Positions 1 through 8,579 are shown, numbered from the stretch's first letter. The stretch is 64,000 nucleotides of DNA from JANXXV01 sp038230275 (GCA_038230275.1 JBBRNO010000003.1:46544-110543), one strand, 5' to 3'. The notes: generated by a model not told the origin, from the sequence alone. Translations and numbers: made by a program.

Positions 1-400
1 CCACCGGGACGTTGCGCTTCAACCGCTTTTCAAATCGCAACCGGATTTGGGACGGCACGGCACGAGTCAATATGATACCTGCCGGAAGGCTTACCGTCGA
101 TTGATCGAGTGTAAATGTGTGTTCGCCCGGGCGGACAACCGGCGCCAGGTTCAACACCACGGCTGCCTGTGCCAGATCGCTGGTGCGCATGCGCGCCGAA
201 GGACCGCGGACCTTCAAATAGAGCCGGTCCGCCACCTCCGTGGTGATCTCCAGATCGCGCGGCATGTTCCTGAATTCCACGGGAACGTCGATGGATGCCG
301 CAGTCTCCGATTCAGCCACGAACGCAAACCAGAGCACGACGGAAAGCAGTAGCGAGAACAGCTTCCAACTCACATTAACCGTCAGGAAACGCTTCAGCAT
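1..400 (-). CDS. cdaR: CdaR/YbbR-domain protein, partial (3' end outside window)
   Basis: This is the N-terminal 133 residues of a YbbR-like protein; the gene runs off the left edge. It begins MLKRFLTVNVSWKLFSLLLS, a short cytoplasmic stretch followed by one membrane segment (about residues 12-28). A YbbR repeat then follows on the outer side, with VPVEFRNMPRDLEI and VRGPSARM typical of the fold. The ATG shares its A with the stop of the upstream gene (ATGA overlap), so the two genes are translationally coupled. In Firmicutes YbbR (CdaR) binds and modulates the diadenylate cyclase CdaA, and the same pairing here supports that role. The family and gene order are clear. Regulation of CdaA is inferred from homologues. 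Confidence 0.85.
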   Translation of the reverse strand, partial: MLKRFLTVNVSWKLFSLLLSVVLWFAFVAESETAASIDVPVEFRNMPRDLEITTEVADRLYLKVRGPSARMRTSDLAQAAVVLNLAPVVRPGEHTFTLDQSTVSLPAGIILTRAVPSQIRLRFEKRLKRNVPV

Positions 401-1269
401 CAGTCTGAAAACCCATCCTGACTGGCCACCTGATCTTCGGCGGGCGGCAAGGCCAAGCTTTTCGGAATCAGCGCCTCATTCCGGCGTGTCAGATGATCCG
501 CAATGCGATGCTCCAGTTCCTCCTGGGATACATCGAGTTCAATTTCGCCAAAGGCCGCCACAGACATGCGGCCAGTCTCTTCGGAAACCACCAGCGCCAG
601 ACAGTCGGTCTCTTCGGTGACGCCAATTGCCGCCCGATGTCGCGTCCCCAGCTTGCGGGCGATAACCGGCTTGACGCTCAATGGCAGGAAGCACGCGGCG
701 GCGGCGACGCGGTCTCCCTTCACAATCACTGCACCGTCGTGCAGCGCGCTGCCGTTCTGAAAGATGGACAGCAGCAGGTCGCGCGACAGCGTGGCGTCCA
801 AAGCAACTCCGCTCTCAATGAAAGTACGCAACCCAATGTCCCGCTCCACCACTACAAGAGCGCCGGTCTTGGTCTGCGAAAGCTGTGCCAGCGCGAGTAC
901 GATCTCCTCGGCAAATTCGCGGCGATGCAAGCGCCCGCCCAGAGTCAACATCCGTCTGCGGCCAATGCGGGCGAGCAGCCGCCGCAGCTCCGACTGGAAC
1001 ATCACAATCAGCGCGATGGGCGCATACGGAGCCATGCTGACCAGAATGCCGCGCAGCAGTTCCAGCCCCACGTAGACCGATGCCAAGTAGGTGCCCAGCA
1101 GCATGGTCACGCCGACTAGAATGTGGGCCGACCGCCGTCCGCGCACGATCATCAGGAACTGGTAAATCAAAACGGCAACCACCAGAATGTCGATGAGGCC
1201 AATCCAGGTCAGGCGCGGCTGCGAAGGCAGAACCGGCGAGTTGAGAATTGGAGGCAGCAGCATCAGCAT
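400..1269 (-). CDS. cdaA: Diadenylate cyclase CdaA (c-di-AMP synthase)
   Basis: This membrane-bound enzyme joins two ATP into cyclic di-AMP. The 289 residues contain three hydrophobic segments (about 24-40, 48-68 and 75-92) and a DisA_N catalytic domain from about 110. Both catalytic signatures are visible: DGA at 178-180 in ALHDGAVIV, and RHR at 210-212 in GTRHRAAIGV. The length fits CdaA/YbbP (about 270-280 residues). It is the upstream partner of the YbbR-domain gene, overlapping by one codon, as in the conserved cdaA-cdaR(-glmM) operon. The product usually controls potassium/osmolyte transport and cell-wall homeostasis. Start: ATG at 1269; a second Met two codons later is also possible. 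Confidence 0.93.
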   Translation of the reverse strand: MLMLLPPILNSPVLPSQPRLTWIGLIDILVVAVLIYQFLMIVRGRRSAHILVGVTMLLGTYLASVYVGLELLRGILVSMAPYAPIALIVMFQSELRRLLARIGRRRMLTLGGRLHRREFAEEIVLALAQLSQTKTGALVVVERDIGLRTFIESGVALDATLSRDLLLSIFQNGSALHDGAVIVKGDRVAAAACFLPLSVKPVIARKLGTRHRAAIGVTEETDCLALVVSEETGRMSVAAFGEIELDVSQEELEHRIADHLTRRNEALIPKSLALPPAEDQVASQDGFSD

Positions 1270-1280
1270 GGGAACGGTCT

Positions 1281-2399
1281 CTACTTAGAATCGAAGACGT
1301 AACGGGCTTGCGCGATGGAAATACCACGAACATCGATGCGGCTTAGGTCGGCCGAGCCGACGCCGATGGCCTCAGCCAGTTTCAAGGTATTGTCGCAGGT
1401 GCGGAAGGGAGCCGTGCCGCGGTCCGCACGAGGATCGTAACCCATCACCGCCGTGCCCACTGCATCGGTGGTCACGCCGTTGGTGCCCAGAATCAGCAAG
1501 CCTGGATGCACCAGCCGTAGCCCCTTGATCCATGGACCTTCGCCACCGGCAACCGAATCCACGCCGTCGATGAAGGCGATATCGATTGGCCGCGCGGCGT
1601 TGAGGTCGGCCGTGATTCGCGGCATGCGGTATCCCGGTTCCCGGCTGGAGGCGGGATCGATTTCCGGCAGTGCCGCTTTGGATGGTTGCCGTTTCCCGAA
1701 GTGGCAAGTGTTCACGCGGCCCGAGGCGGGATTCTCATTCGGCGTGTCAACGCCCGCATCGTCCCCGTAAATGGAAGCCGGAGTATTTCCAAAGCAGTTC
1801 TTCATGGACAGTGTGACGCCGCAAGTGGCATGATTTTTCAACTTTGCCATGGAAATAAATACGTCGGTATCCTCAAAAGCCTGATTCAGCTCATAGGCGG
1901 GGAAAATATAACCGCCCGAAGGCACTTTGAACCGGGAATACTTCTTGCTCTTGCCCAGCGCATTGGTGTTCTCAAATTCCACCTTCGGCGCGGCGGTCTG
2001 CAGTGCACGGACGTTCCAGCCGGAATCGAGCAGGTATTCTTCCAACGGCCCAGAGGAGGCCCAGGCACTTTCCACCAACCGGACGCGCTTTGCGCCGGCG
2101 CGCCCCAGAACGTGGACCATGGCGCCCACCGTCTTGGGATGCGTATAATGCGTGAGGCCCAGCGCTTTTCCTTGAAACTTTAGTGCCGGACTACCAGTCA
2201 AATTGAGCTTGATGGTAACGGTCTTGTTGGCAACCCTGCTGTCGAGTCCGCCGAGCTGGTCGAACATCGTGCCCAGAATTTTGGAGAGGTCTTCCTCATA
2301 GGACGCGCAGCGGGCGATGGAGACGGGCGGCGCGGGCGCTTGCTTGGCGCGAAGTACCGTTGCGCCGGCGGCAAAGGCTAAGAGTTCGCGGCGAGTCAT
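1281..2399 (-). CDS. DUF362 domain-containing secreted protein
   Basis: The 372-residue protein starts MTRRELLAFAAGATVLRA, with a twin-arginine-like RR and a hydrophobic stretch, so export by Tat or Sec is likely. The body matches the DUF362 pattern: TVTIKLNLTGSP near residue 60, ISMAKLKNHATCGVTLSMKN in the middle, DIAFIDGVDSVAGGEGPW, and LILGTNGVTTDAVGTAVMGYDP near the C-terminus. DUF362 proteins are often annotated as ferredoxin-like or iron-sulfur associated, but this copy lacks a 4Fe-4S CxxCxxC cluster motif and its substrate is unknown. It lies 11 bases upstream of cdaA on the same strand and may share a transcript. It is divergent from osmC. The family call is firm, the function unknown. 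Confidence 0.85.
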   Translation of the reverse strand: MTRRELLAFAAGATVLRAKQAPAPPVSIARCASYEEDLSKILGTMFDQLGGLDSRVANKTVTIKLNLTGSPALKFQGKALGLTHYTHPKTVGAMVHVLGRAGAKRVRLVESAWASSGPLEEYLLDSGWNVRALQTAAPKVEFENTNALGKSKKYSRFKVPSGGYIFPAYELNQAFEDTDVFISMAKLKNHATCGVTLSMKNCFGNTPASIYGDDAGVDTPNENPASGRVNTCHFGKRQPSKAALPEIDPASSREPGYRMPRITADLNAARPIDIAFIDGVDSVAGGEGPWIKGLRLVHPGLLILGTNGVTTDAVGTAVMGYDPRADRGTAPFRTCDNTLKLAEAIGVGSADLSRIDVRGISIAQARYVFDSK

Positions 2400-2444
2400 G
2401 TCATCAGTTTAGTGCAATCCTAGTAAAGAAACCTGGAGGTAATT

Positions 2445-2870
2445 ATGAAAAGAACAGCGACCGCCGAATGGCGCGGTGGACTCAAAGACGGCAAGGGCGA
2501 TATTTCCACCCAAAGCGGTGTGCTTGCCAAGACGCAATACTCGTTCGGAACTCGCTTTGATCAGGGGGTTGGCACCAATCCGGAAGAGCTGATCGCGGCG
2601 GCCCATGCCGGATGTTTTGCCATGGCGCTTTCGATGATTCTGGGTGAGGCGAAGATGGTGGCTGAACTGATCCATGTTACCGCGACCGTTTCGCTTGAGA
2701 ACGTGGAAACCGGCTGGACTATCACCGAGAGCCACCTGGACCTGAAGGCGAAGATCCCCGGCGCGGATAAGGACGCCTTCGAGACGGCTGCGAAGAATGC
2801 AAAGGCCGGCTGTCCGATTTCCAGATTGATGACCGCGAAAGTCACGATGGATGCAACGCTTGAAGCTTAA
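2445..2870 (+). CDS. OsmC-family peroxiredoxin
   Basis: This is a 141-residue OsmC/Ohr-fold protein that reduces organic hydroperoxides with a redox-active cysteine pair. The first Cys lies in AAHAGCFAMALS (about residue 52) and the second in NAKAGCPISRL (about 125), the spacing expected for OsmC. The N-terminal KRTATAEWRGGLKDGKGDI and SGVLAKTQYSFGTRF are typical of the OsmC rather than the Ohr branch. A strong ribosome site (GGAGG) sits about 8 bases before the ATG. It is divergent from the DUF362 gene and its stop overlaps the end of the convergent propeller gene by four bases. It is cytoplasmic, and regulation by oxidative or osmotic stress is plausible from the family only. Confidence 0.93.
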   Translation: MKRTATAEWRGGLKDGKGDISTQSGVLAKTQYSFGTRFDQGVGTNPEELIAAAHAGCFAMALSMILGEAKMVAELIHVTATVSLENVETGWTITESHLDLKAKIPGADKDAFETAAKNAKAGCPISRLMTAKVTMDATLEA

Positions 2871-3967
2871 TTTGTCAGTCTGAGTATCATGCCCGTGTCG
2901 GTTGCCATCCAGATATGGGTGGCATCCACCGCGGACAGCATGACGCGCCTGGCCACGGCGCGATAATCCACTGGCATGTCCGTCCAGGTCTTCAAATCGT
3001 CGCTGCGCAATACTTTCACCGGTCCGGGTACAGGGGAATAAGCAAGCAGTCCGGTTGGTTGAAAGCCGGCGGCATAGCCGGGTCCACCATCGGGCAGGGC
3101 GACATCGGTGATGGCCCGATCCTTCCTGCGCAAGACGGTGGAGTTCCTGCCGGTATTCAAATCCAGTTGCAGCACCTCCGACGGCCAATCGAAAAAGTTC
3201 TCGAACTCCAGCAAGGCTAAACCTTGTCCCTTTTTTCCGAGGCGGAAGCGAAGGACTTGCCCGAACATGGAAGCCATCTGCGGCGACCAGGTTTTACCCG
3301 AGTCCTTGGTTTCCAGGAAGACCGAGACTGTAGGCTTTTCACGCCAGCGGTTCGGTTCCAGTTCCATCCAGGTTGGAAGATCGCGCCCGAAACGGTTCGG
3401 TGGACGGGATCTGCCGACGATGAGACCCGTCTTGGGCGAGTTGAATTCCATCCAGTTGAATGTCGTGTAATCGGCATTCAGCTTGACGTCTTCGGCGGCC
3501 TGTAGTTTCTCCCACGTCTTGCCGCCGTCTTTCGTCTCGAGGATAGTCTTCGCCTCACCCAGCGCCCAGCCGTGCCCGGCGGTTACAAAGTAGACCGTAT
3601 GCAATCCTTTGCGCTTGTAGATCCGCTTCCAGGTTCTGCCGGCCTCATCGGTGAACCAGATGCCGCCGCCGGTGACCATCCAGCCTGATTGATCGTTGAG
3701 GAAGAACACCGAGGTGCCCACTTCTTTGGTGGTGACGAAGGTCCAGGTCTTCCCGCCATCGCTGGTAACCACCGCCGTGGGAACCACCGACCTCTTTTCT
3801 AGCAAATAGCCAACGGCGACGCCGCGCGTGGCGGATGCGAATTGCAGATCGTTGATGGTGAGAGATGAGCGGTCTTTATCGTGAAAGAACTGGACCGTCC
3901 AGCGGCTGTCGGCGAAGGCCGTTTGGCCAAGACAGCACAGCAGGGCAATTTGCAAGAACCGTAACAC
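2867..3967 (-). CDS. Secreted Ycf48/BNR-repeat propeller protein
   Basis: The 366-residue protein has a signal peptide (MLRFLQIALLCCLGQTAFA). The rest is repeated WT-x-V...SDGGKTW blocks: VVTSDGGKTWTFV, FTDEAGRTWKRI, LETKDGGKTWEKL, LETKDSGKTWSP, LRSDDLKTWTDM. These are the Asp-box strands of a six- or seven-bladed beta propeller of the Ycf48/HCF136 and sortilin type. In cyanobacteria Ycf48 assists photosystem II assembly, but heterotrophic Acidobacteria carry many periplasmic homologues of unknown role, so no photosynthetic function is implied. It sits 3 bases downstream of the GAF gene on the same strand and is probably co-transcribed with it. Confidence 0.8.
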   Translation of the reverse strand: MLRFLQIALLCCLGQTAFADSRWTVQFFHDKDRSSLTINDLQFASATRGVAVGYLLEKRSVVPTAVVTSDGGKTWTFVTTKEVGTSVFFLNDQSGWMVTGGGIWFTDEAGRTWKRIYKRKGLHTVYFVTAGHGWALGEAKTILETKDGGKTWEKLQAAEDVKLNADYTTFNWMEFNSPKTGLIVGRSRPPNRFGRDLPTWMELEPNRWREKPTVSVFLETKDSGKTWSPQMASMFGQVLRFRLGKKGQGLALLEFENFFDWPSEVLQLDLNTGRNSTVLRRKDRAITDVALPDGGPGYAAGFQPTGLLAYSPVPGPVKVLRSDDLKTWTDMPVDYRAVARRVMLSAVDATHIWMATDTGMILRLTN

Positions 3968-3970
3968 GGC

Positions 3971-4564
3971 TTAAGCCCGCTTCACGCCGGCGTTGAAGAC
4001 GAGTTCGGTATGGTTGCCCGGCTCCACTCCAGACGCGGCCAGACGCGCCAGCATCAACAAGCATCCCACTTGCTCTCCGACGGTGGTCAGCAACTCCATC
4101 TCAATCCCCGTATGCGAGTGAATGGCGCGGTGCTGCACGTTGATAACGCCTACCACTTTGTTGCGTGAAATCACCGGCGCCGATAGGAATGCTTCAAACG
4201 TATCTTCGGGTAGATCGCTAAAGTATTTGAACCGCGGATCGTTGTAGGCCTCGCGCGAAATGGCCAGCAGACGGCGTTCCCGCGCCACCCATCCGGTGAG
4301 ACCTTCATTCAGTTTGAGACTGATTTTGCCCAGACCGGCGGGATGCGGCGAGTTCGTCGCGCACAACACCAGACGATCGTTATCGAGCAGGTAAACCAGG
4401 CACGAATCGCATTCCATAAATTCCACGACGAGAGAAACGATTCCCTGCAAGACTTCCTGCAAGCTCATTTCCCGCACCATGAAGCGGCTGATTTTCTGGA
4501 ACAGGCGCAACTGTTGTTCGGTGCGCTCGAGCTTCTGTTCCAGGTCTTTTACCCGATTGGACAC
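3971..4564 (-). CDS. GAF-domain sensor protein
   Basis: The 197 residues form a short N-terminal coiled coil (KDLEQKLERTEQQLRLFQKISRF, about 5-28) followed by one GAF domain (about 40-180). GAF hallmarks are SLVVEFMECDSCLVYLLDNDRLVL, LNEGLTGWVARERRLLAI and SAPVISRNKVVGVINV. No kinase, cyclase or other output domain is present, so it may be a partner subunit that binds a small molecule and passes the signal through its coiled coil. The C-terminus (about 181-197) is short and without recognisable features. It is the first gene of an apparent pair with the propeller gene and is about 20 bases downstream of the VOC gene on the same strand. Confidence 0.85.
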   Translation of the reverse strand: MSNRVKDLEQKLERTEQQLRLFQKISRFMVREMSLQEVLQGIVSLVVEFMECDSCLVYLLDNDRLVLCATNSPHPAGLGKISLKLNEGLTGWVARERRLLAISREAYNDPRFKYFSDLPEDTFEAFLSAPVISRNKVVGVINVQHRAIHSHTGIEMELLTTVGEQVGCLLMLARLAASGVEPGNHTELVFNAGVKRA

Positions 4565-4583
4565 TCCCTATATTATCGCGCTA

Positions 4584-5372
4584 TTAAATCTTGTCTAAAC
4601 CTTCCGTCAATTCGACGTAGGTTCCAAACGGATCGGTGAAGAAGGCGATTGAGATTCCCAGCGCGGGCACCTTGCGGTAGGGGACATCGAACTTCACGCC
4701 GCCCGCTTCGAGTTTCTTGCAGAAGGCTTCGAGATTCTTCACCTCAAAGCCGATGTGATCCAGCGAGCGGCCCTTGGTGGGAAGGTCGGTGCCGGGCGCC
4801 TCGGCTAGCGAGAAGGTGAGGTTGACACCGGGGAGATCGGCTGCTTCAAACCTGCCTCGCTTGCCACCGATGGCGCTGAACGTCTGCACGTACCAGGCTT
4901 TGGTCTCGTCCACGTTTTTGGTATAGAAATGAATGTGGTGGAAGACGACGGGCATGGTGAGTGCTTTGTCTTCGCTGATCTCAATCTTGAGTTTGTCCGG
5001 CCCCATTACAAAAAACTGAACGCCATTGACGTTGTCTTCCACGGAAAAACCGGCGTCGACCATTGTCTTGCGATAGCCCTTCAAATCCCGAACTTTGACA
5101 CCGAAATGCGGAACGGTAGATTCCACGGAACCTCCGGTGGGTTCGGCTTTCTTCAGAAATATGAGCGCGCCGGGGATTTTCATGACCTCGATATTGGCGA
5201 GCATCACCGGAGTTGCGCCCATCTGCTTCACCCAGAATTGTTTCTGCGCGTCGATGTCGTGGACGTTTAAGTGGAGGTGGCCCATGGCTACGCCGGAGGT
5301 GAAGGGGACCACCTGCGCGAGGGAAGGAAGAACGGCCGCGGCCGTGAGTAGGAACAAGGACAGAGGTTTCAC
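4584..5372 (-). CDS. Secreted VOC-family (glyoxalase/dioxygenase fold) protein
   Basis: The 262 residues include a signal peptide (MKPLSLFLLTAAAVLPSLAQ) and two VOC modules. The first (about 30-135) starts with MGHLHLNVHDIDAQKQFWV, the second (about 147-260) with FHHIHFYTKNVDETKAWYV. Metal-ligand candidates are His in GHLHL and HHIHF, His in SLDHIGFEV, and the terminal Glu in TYVELTEGL. VOC proteins include glyoxalase I, extradiol dioxygenases and fosfomycin-resistance enzymes. Export makes a classical glyoxalase role unlikely and the substrate cannot be told. The downstream GAF gene begins 20 bases later, suggesting one transcript of three genes. Confidence 0.85.
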   Translation of the reverse strand: MKPLSLFLLTAAAVLPSLAQVVPFTSGVAMGHLHLNVHDIDAQKQFWVKQMGATPVMLANIEVMKIPGALIFLKKAEPTGGSVESTVPHFGVKVRDLKGYRKTMVDAGFSVEDNVNGVQFFVMGPDKLKIEISEDKALTMPVVFHHIHFYTKNVDETKAWYVQTFSAIGGKRGRFEAADLPGVNLTFSLAEAPGTDLPTKGRSLDHIGFEVKNLEAFCKKLEAGGVKFDVPYRKVPALGISIAFFTDPFGTYVELTEGLDKI

Positions 5373-5652
5373 GATGCAGTCAGCGTATCACGAGAGCTCT
5401 GGCGGCTAAAAGCGAAAGCGGATCAAGCCGGTTAACCATCGCTTGCAGCCAGGCATCCCGAACCTCCAGAAAAATGCCCGGCGGCCGAGCGGTGCCAGGC
5501 GAAGTGAACACTCTACTTCTGGTTAAAACTCAAGGTTGGGAGATTCGACGGGCGTCGACCGGGCACGGCAGACATTCCATAAGCGATGGCAAAAAAAAAG
5601 GCTTAGCGGTTTTGAGATTTTTGAAAATAGTTGTGAATGCCTTTTCGGACGG

Positions 5653-6594
5653 CTACTGCACCGCATTAGCCGCGGCGATTGCCAACTCCCTGTTTATCTT
5701 CCCGCTGAGAAGGTAAACACGATCGGGGACACTCCAGATCACGCTGAGGCGTCGCTGCGATCCGTCATTCTCCATCTCATAAATTAGCGTCGCCGGACCC
5801 GAGTTCAACACAATTTGCTCCAGAGTTACGGATGCGTCGAAGTTTGCAATCGGCGCAAGCCATGGAGGTGCGGTACCCCTCTGTTGTGCCAAGCGCTGAG
5901 CTTCCTCCGGGCTGACGCCAAGGACCCGCAGCCAAAGCGCGGAGAACGCGGGAAAGTCGAAGGTGGAAGGCGCGGAGAGCGTGAGTGGCAGGCTTTGGGC
6001 AAAGATAATATCGGGCCATTCGGCGATCGTAACCATGCCAGTGTGCAGCGTCAGCTTCGCTCCATCCCATTGCGGCGGCACCGTTTGGTCCGCGATGCCT
6101 ACTTTTCGCAGCGCCAATTCCAGGTCGGCAGTGTGAATGACGGTTCCAGCGGACATGCTGAACGCTGTCGAGAGCCGGGGATCGCCCGAGAGCACGCCCG
6201 CATGCGGCAGACGTGGAACGTAGCGGACGCGCCAGCGAACTTCCTCTACATTCCGGGCTGGGATTGGCGGAATGGGAAGTCCCACCAGACTGATTTTGGG
6301 CGCAGGAATGCCCTGTGGCCATCGGTTCACCTGGATGAAGGCCACGCGGCGGACCGTCAGGAATTGCCAGAGTTGCTGAGCGACTCCTCGTCCGTCCGGG
6401 CTTAACAGAACTGTGGCAATGATTAATGCGGCAGCCGCGGCCCATGCCGGCCAGCGCATCCAGCGCACGGTACCACGGTCATCGGCGGCACGCGCACGGA
6501 ATCGCAAAAGTGCCGCTGAGGCATCGGGCTGCCAAGTTTCCGGCGGGTTCAGCCGTGAGAGTTCTTTCTCAACCAACAGGTTAGCGTTCTCCAT
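5653..6594 (-). CDS. Membrane-anchored anti-sigma-factor-like protein
   Basis: The 313-residue protein has a short cytoplasmic N-terminus (MENANLLVEKELSRLNPPETW), one membrane helix (about 47-65, WPAWAAAAALIIATVLL) and a large extracytoplasmic domain of unknown fold. Its first codons overlap the end of the ECF sigma gene by 14 bases. That gene order and topology are typical for an anti-sigma factor holding its sigma at the membrane, which is an inference from context. I do not see the zinc-binding HxxxCxxC motif of the ZAS class, so if it is an anti-sigma factor it is of a non-zinc type. The C-terminal part (SVIWSVPDRVYLLSGKI) resembles DUF4367-like sensor domains only in general character. 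Confidence 0.65.
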   Translation of the reverse strand: MENANLLVEKELSRLNPPETWQPDASAALLRFRARAADDRGTVRWMRWPAWAAAAALIIATVLLSPDGRGVAQQLWQFLTVRRVAFIQVNRWPQGIPAPKISLVGLPIPPIPARNVEEVRWRVRYVPRLPHAGVLSGDPRLSTAFSMSAGTVIHTADLELALRKVGIADQTVPPQWDGAKLTLHTGMVTIAEWPDIIFAQSLPLTLSAPSTFDFPAFSALWLRVLGVSPEEAQRLAQQRGTAPPWLAPIANFDASVTLEQIVLNSGPATLIYEMENDGSQRRLSVIWSVPDRVYLLSGKINRELAIAAANAVQ

Positions 6595-7090
6595 AACGAT
6601 TCACGTACTCCTTTCGGAAAGCCGAATCCGCACGCGCCAGCAGCGTCCCCACTGAATTTGGATTCAGCACCAATACTGCCGCGATCTCAGCGAGACTGTA
6701 GCCCTCACTTCGAAGCATTAGCAACTCAGACTGGGCCGGTTTCAGCGCCACCAGAACCCGTCTTACGCGCGTGCGCTGCTCCAACTGCTGCGCCGCTTGC
6801 TCGGGAGTCTGTGTCTCTCCCGGCGGCGGTGCCAGCGCTTCGTAGTGTTCCCGCCGCTTGCGTTTCTTCAGATCGTCGAGCGCGAGGCGGAAGCCTGTGC
6901 GGAACAGCCAACCGGCAAGGTTGTGATCCGAGGAAGGGGAATCGCGGTGGAGCTTCCAGAAAGCTTCCGACGCCAATTCCTCCGCACGTCCGGTGTCCCC
7001 CACCACACGGTAAAGCAGACGAGCCAATGGAGCGTAGTGTTCGGCAAAGAGCTGATCGAAACGGTCGGCTGGTTCGGTCTTCTGGGTCAC
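6581..7090 (-). CDS. ECF-type RNA polymerase sigma factor
   Basis: Region 2 is visible as FDQLFAEHYAPLARLLYRVV, EELASEAFWKLHR and NLAGWLFRTGFRLALDDLKKRKRREHYE. Region 4 is visible as RVRRVLVALKPAQSELLMLRSEGYSLAEIAAVLVLNPNSVGTLLARADSAFRKEY, a helix-turn-helix that reads the -35 element. I chose the GTG at 7090 (169 residues) because homology begins there. An upstream in-frame GTG at 7189 would add 33 residues with no sigma similarity, and I see no good ribosome site for it. The gene overlaps the putative anti-sigma gene. The signal and regulon are unknown; autoregulation is common for this class. Confidence 0.85.
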   Translation of the reverse strand: MTQKTEPADRFDQLFAEHYAPLARLLYRVVGDTGRAEELASEAFWKLHRDSPSSDHNLAGWLFRTGFRLALDDLKKRKRREHYEALAPPPGETQTPEQAAQQLEQRTRVRRVLVALKPAQSELLMLRSEGYSLAEIAAVLVLNPNSVGTLLARADSAFRKEYVNRYGER

Positions 7091-7198
7091 AACCGGGATA
7101 TAAGAACTGGCTGGCACACTGTTATAACGACGCCCACCCGGGAAATTTGACAGCGGTGGCTCGCTTACTCTGTGCCCAGGATTGTGCACATATGAAGC

Positions 7199-7400
7199 CT
7201 ACCGTAACGCGGCTTGCGTCTTCTTGGGCAGCCTCGCCACCACCATGTCGTAGGACGCGCGAATCAATTGCTTGATCTCAGCGCGCGGCAGGGCATTGCC
7301 AGTTTGGAGCGATACCCACATTGCCCGGGCCATATACGGAGCATGGAACGGAATGCTGACGGGCAGCGCGAGGATGAACGAGCGCCCATCCGTACAGCCG
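7199..7400 (-). pseudogene. MmcQ/YjbR-family protein, C-terminal remnant
   Basis: Read on the minus strand, about 55 residues end at the TAG at 7199-7201 and match the C-terminus of MmcQ/YjbR (DUF419) proteins: IPFHAPYMARAMWVSLQTG, then ALPRAEIKQLIRASYDMVV, then ARLPKKTQAALR. Upstream in the same frame is a stop (TAA, near 7405) and no start codon, and the N-terminal half of the family is absent. This fragment directly abuts another gene remnant on the same strand, as if a deletion joined two gene ends. Confidence 0.7.
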
Positions 7401-7456
7401 CGTTACCGGTTGGTTTGGATCCGGCGCCGCCCGACGTTCGGCGATGATGAGGCTTT

Positions 7457-7805
7457 CTAACGTAACCCGGACGCGGATGTACTTCGGACTGGCGAGGCGA
7501 GGGTCAGCGCCATGGTGGCCCAGCTTGTGCCGGCGGCTGAAATCCACTGATCGAATCCATAGGGGAATCCGGCATCAAAGTAGGGCTGGAACGCCAGCGC
7601 GCGTCTTGACGTACCATGAGCCATCCTCTTGCTGGGTGCTTAGCAGGAACTGAATGCCGCGCTTATAAGCTGCATCGGTGACCGGAAGCCCGGCGTGTTG
7701 CAGCGAAACCAAAGCTCTGCCGGTGGCATAGGCATTGCTATCCATGGAAGGGACGTCCCCCCTGCCGCCATCCGATTTCTGGAAGGCCAACATCCTTCGG
7801 TGCAT
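7457..7805 (-). pseudogene. Prenyltransferase/squalene-oxidase-repeat protein remnant, frameshifted
   Basis: The minus strand encodes MLAFQKSDGG, then SMDSNAYATGRALVSLQHAG, then GIQFLLSTQQEDGSWYVKTR, which are QW-type alpha/alpha-barrel repeats. The frame is then lost near 7600. In the next frame the family C-terminus continues as FQPYFDAGFPYGFDQWISAA followed by GTSWATMALTLASP, to a TAG at 7457. The 5' part of the gene is missing. The intact family is common in Acidobacteria as secreted proteins of about 300-400 residues; the hopanoid-cyclase catalytic DxDD segment is not in the surviving part. One frameshift plus 5' truncation makes this a pseudogene. Confidence 0.75.
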
Positions 7806-7996
7806 TATTGTATCGGAGTGAGGCGATTAGTAAGTACGGGGCGGCTTAGAGTTCGGATAGGACTTTTGGGGTGCATTCCCGAAAGCTGGTGATTGCCATC
7901 TCCATGTTTGCCTTTTGGGGTGAACCCCGATAGTATGAATACTTCGGGGTACCCCCGTTGTGGGGAGTACAATGACCTCGAAGGAGCTAGACCGGA

Positions 7997-8536
7997 ATGT
8001 GGAATCGTAAAAAAGACGAAGAACTGCCCCCAAGACCGGCGCCAGTCCAGCCGGCTCCAGTACAACAACCTAAGGAAGGAATCCCAATGTCGACATCGCC
8101 TAACCGCAGTTTTGAGCCGCCGTCGCAGGTGACGTCAGGTTCCGCCACCATCGGCAAAGCCGTAATGGTCAAAGGCCAGATCTATAGCCGGGAAGACCTT
8201 GTAATCGATGGTGAAGTGGAAGGTACGGTGGATGTACAGGAACACCGCCTGACCGTCGGGCCAAACGGTAAAGTTGTTGCCGGCATCAAGGCACGCGAGA
8301 TCGTAGTGCTGGGCGCCATTCAGGGTAACGTAGAGGCGGCCGACAAGATTGACATTCGCAAGGATGCCAAGCTGGTTGGTGACATTAAAGCCGCGCGCAT
8401 CGTGATTGAAGACGGCGCATACTTCAAGGGAAGTATCGACATTGTCCGCGCGGAACCTGTTAAGCAACAGCCCATTTCTCAAAAAGCGCCTCAACCGCCG
8501 GCTCCGCTTGCGGCTAGTGCTTCCGATAAACGATAG
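7997..8536 (+). CDS. Bactofilin-family polymer-forming cytoskeletal protein
   Basis: The 179-residue protein has a proline-rich N-terminal tail (about 1-45), a bactofilin beta-helix core (about 48-150) and a proline/alanine-rich C-terminal tail. The core shows the characteristic repeats SATIGKAVMVKGQIYSREDL, VIDGEVEGTVDVQEHRLTVG, KVVAGIKAREIVVLGAIQGNV, and KLVGDIKAARIVIEDGAYFKG. Bactofilins self-assemble without nucleotide into filaments that place cell-wall enzymes or chromosome-segregation factors. The start is supported by AAGGAG at 7979-7984. The next gene, a putative methyltransferase, begins 43 bases downstream on the same strand, so the two may be co-expressed. Confidence 0.92.
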   Translation: MWNRKKDEELPPRPAPVQPAPVQQPKEGIPMSTSPNRSFEPPSQVTSGSATIGKAVMVKGQIYSREDLVIDGEVEGTVDVQEHRLTVGPNGKVVAGIKAREIVVLGAIQGNVEAADKIDIRKDAKLVGDIKAARIVIEDGAYFKGSIDIVRAEPVKQQPISQKAPQPPAPLAASASDKR

Positions 8537-8579
8537 GCTTGTTGGTTCACTGGTATCTCTCTAGTATCGAGGAGAAGTA

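Noticed and set aside
2867..3967. Reading the Ycf48-like protein as photosystem II assembly factor
   Set aside because: The propeller fold matches, but nothing in the window suggests photosynthesis and such propellers are common in heterotrophs.
5586..5602. A-rich tract as a terminator
   Set aside because: No stable hairpin lies directly before it on either strand.
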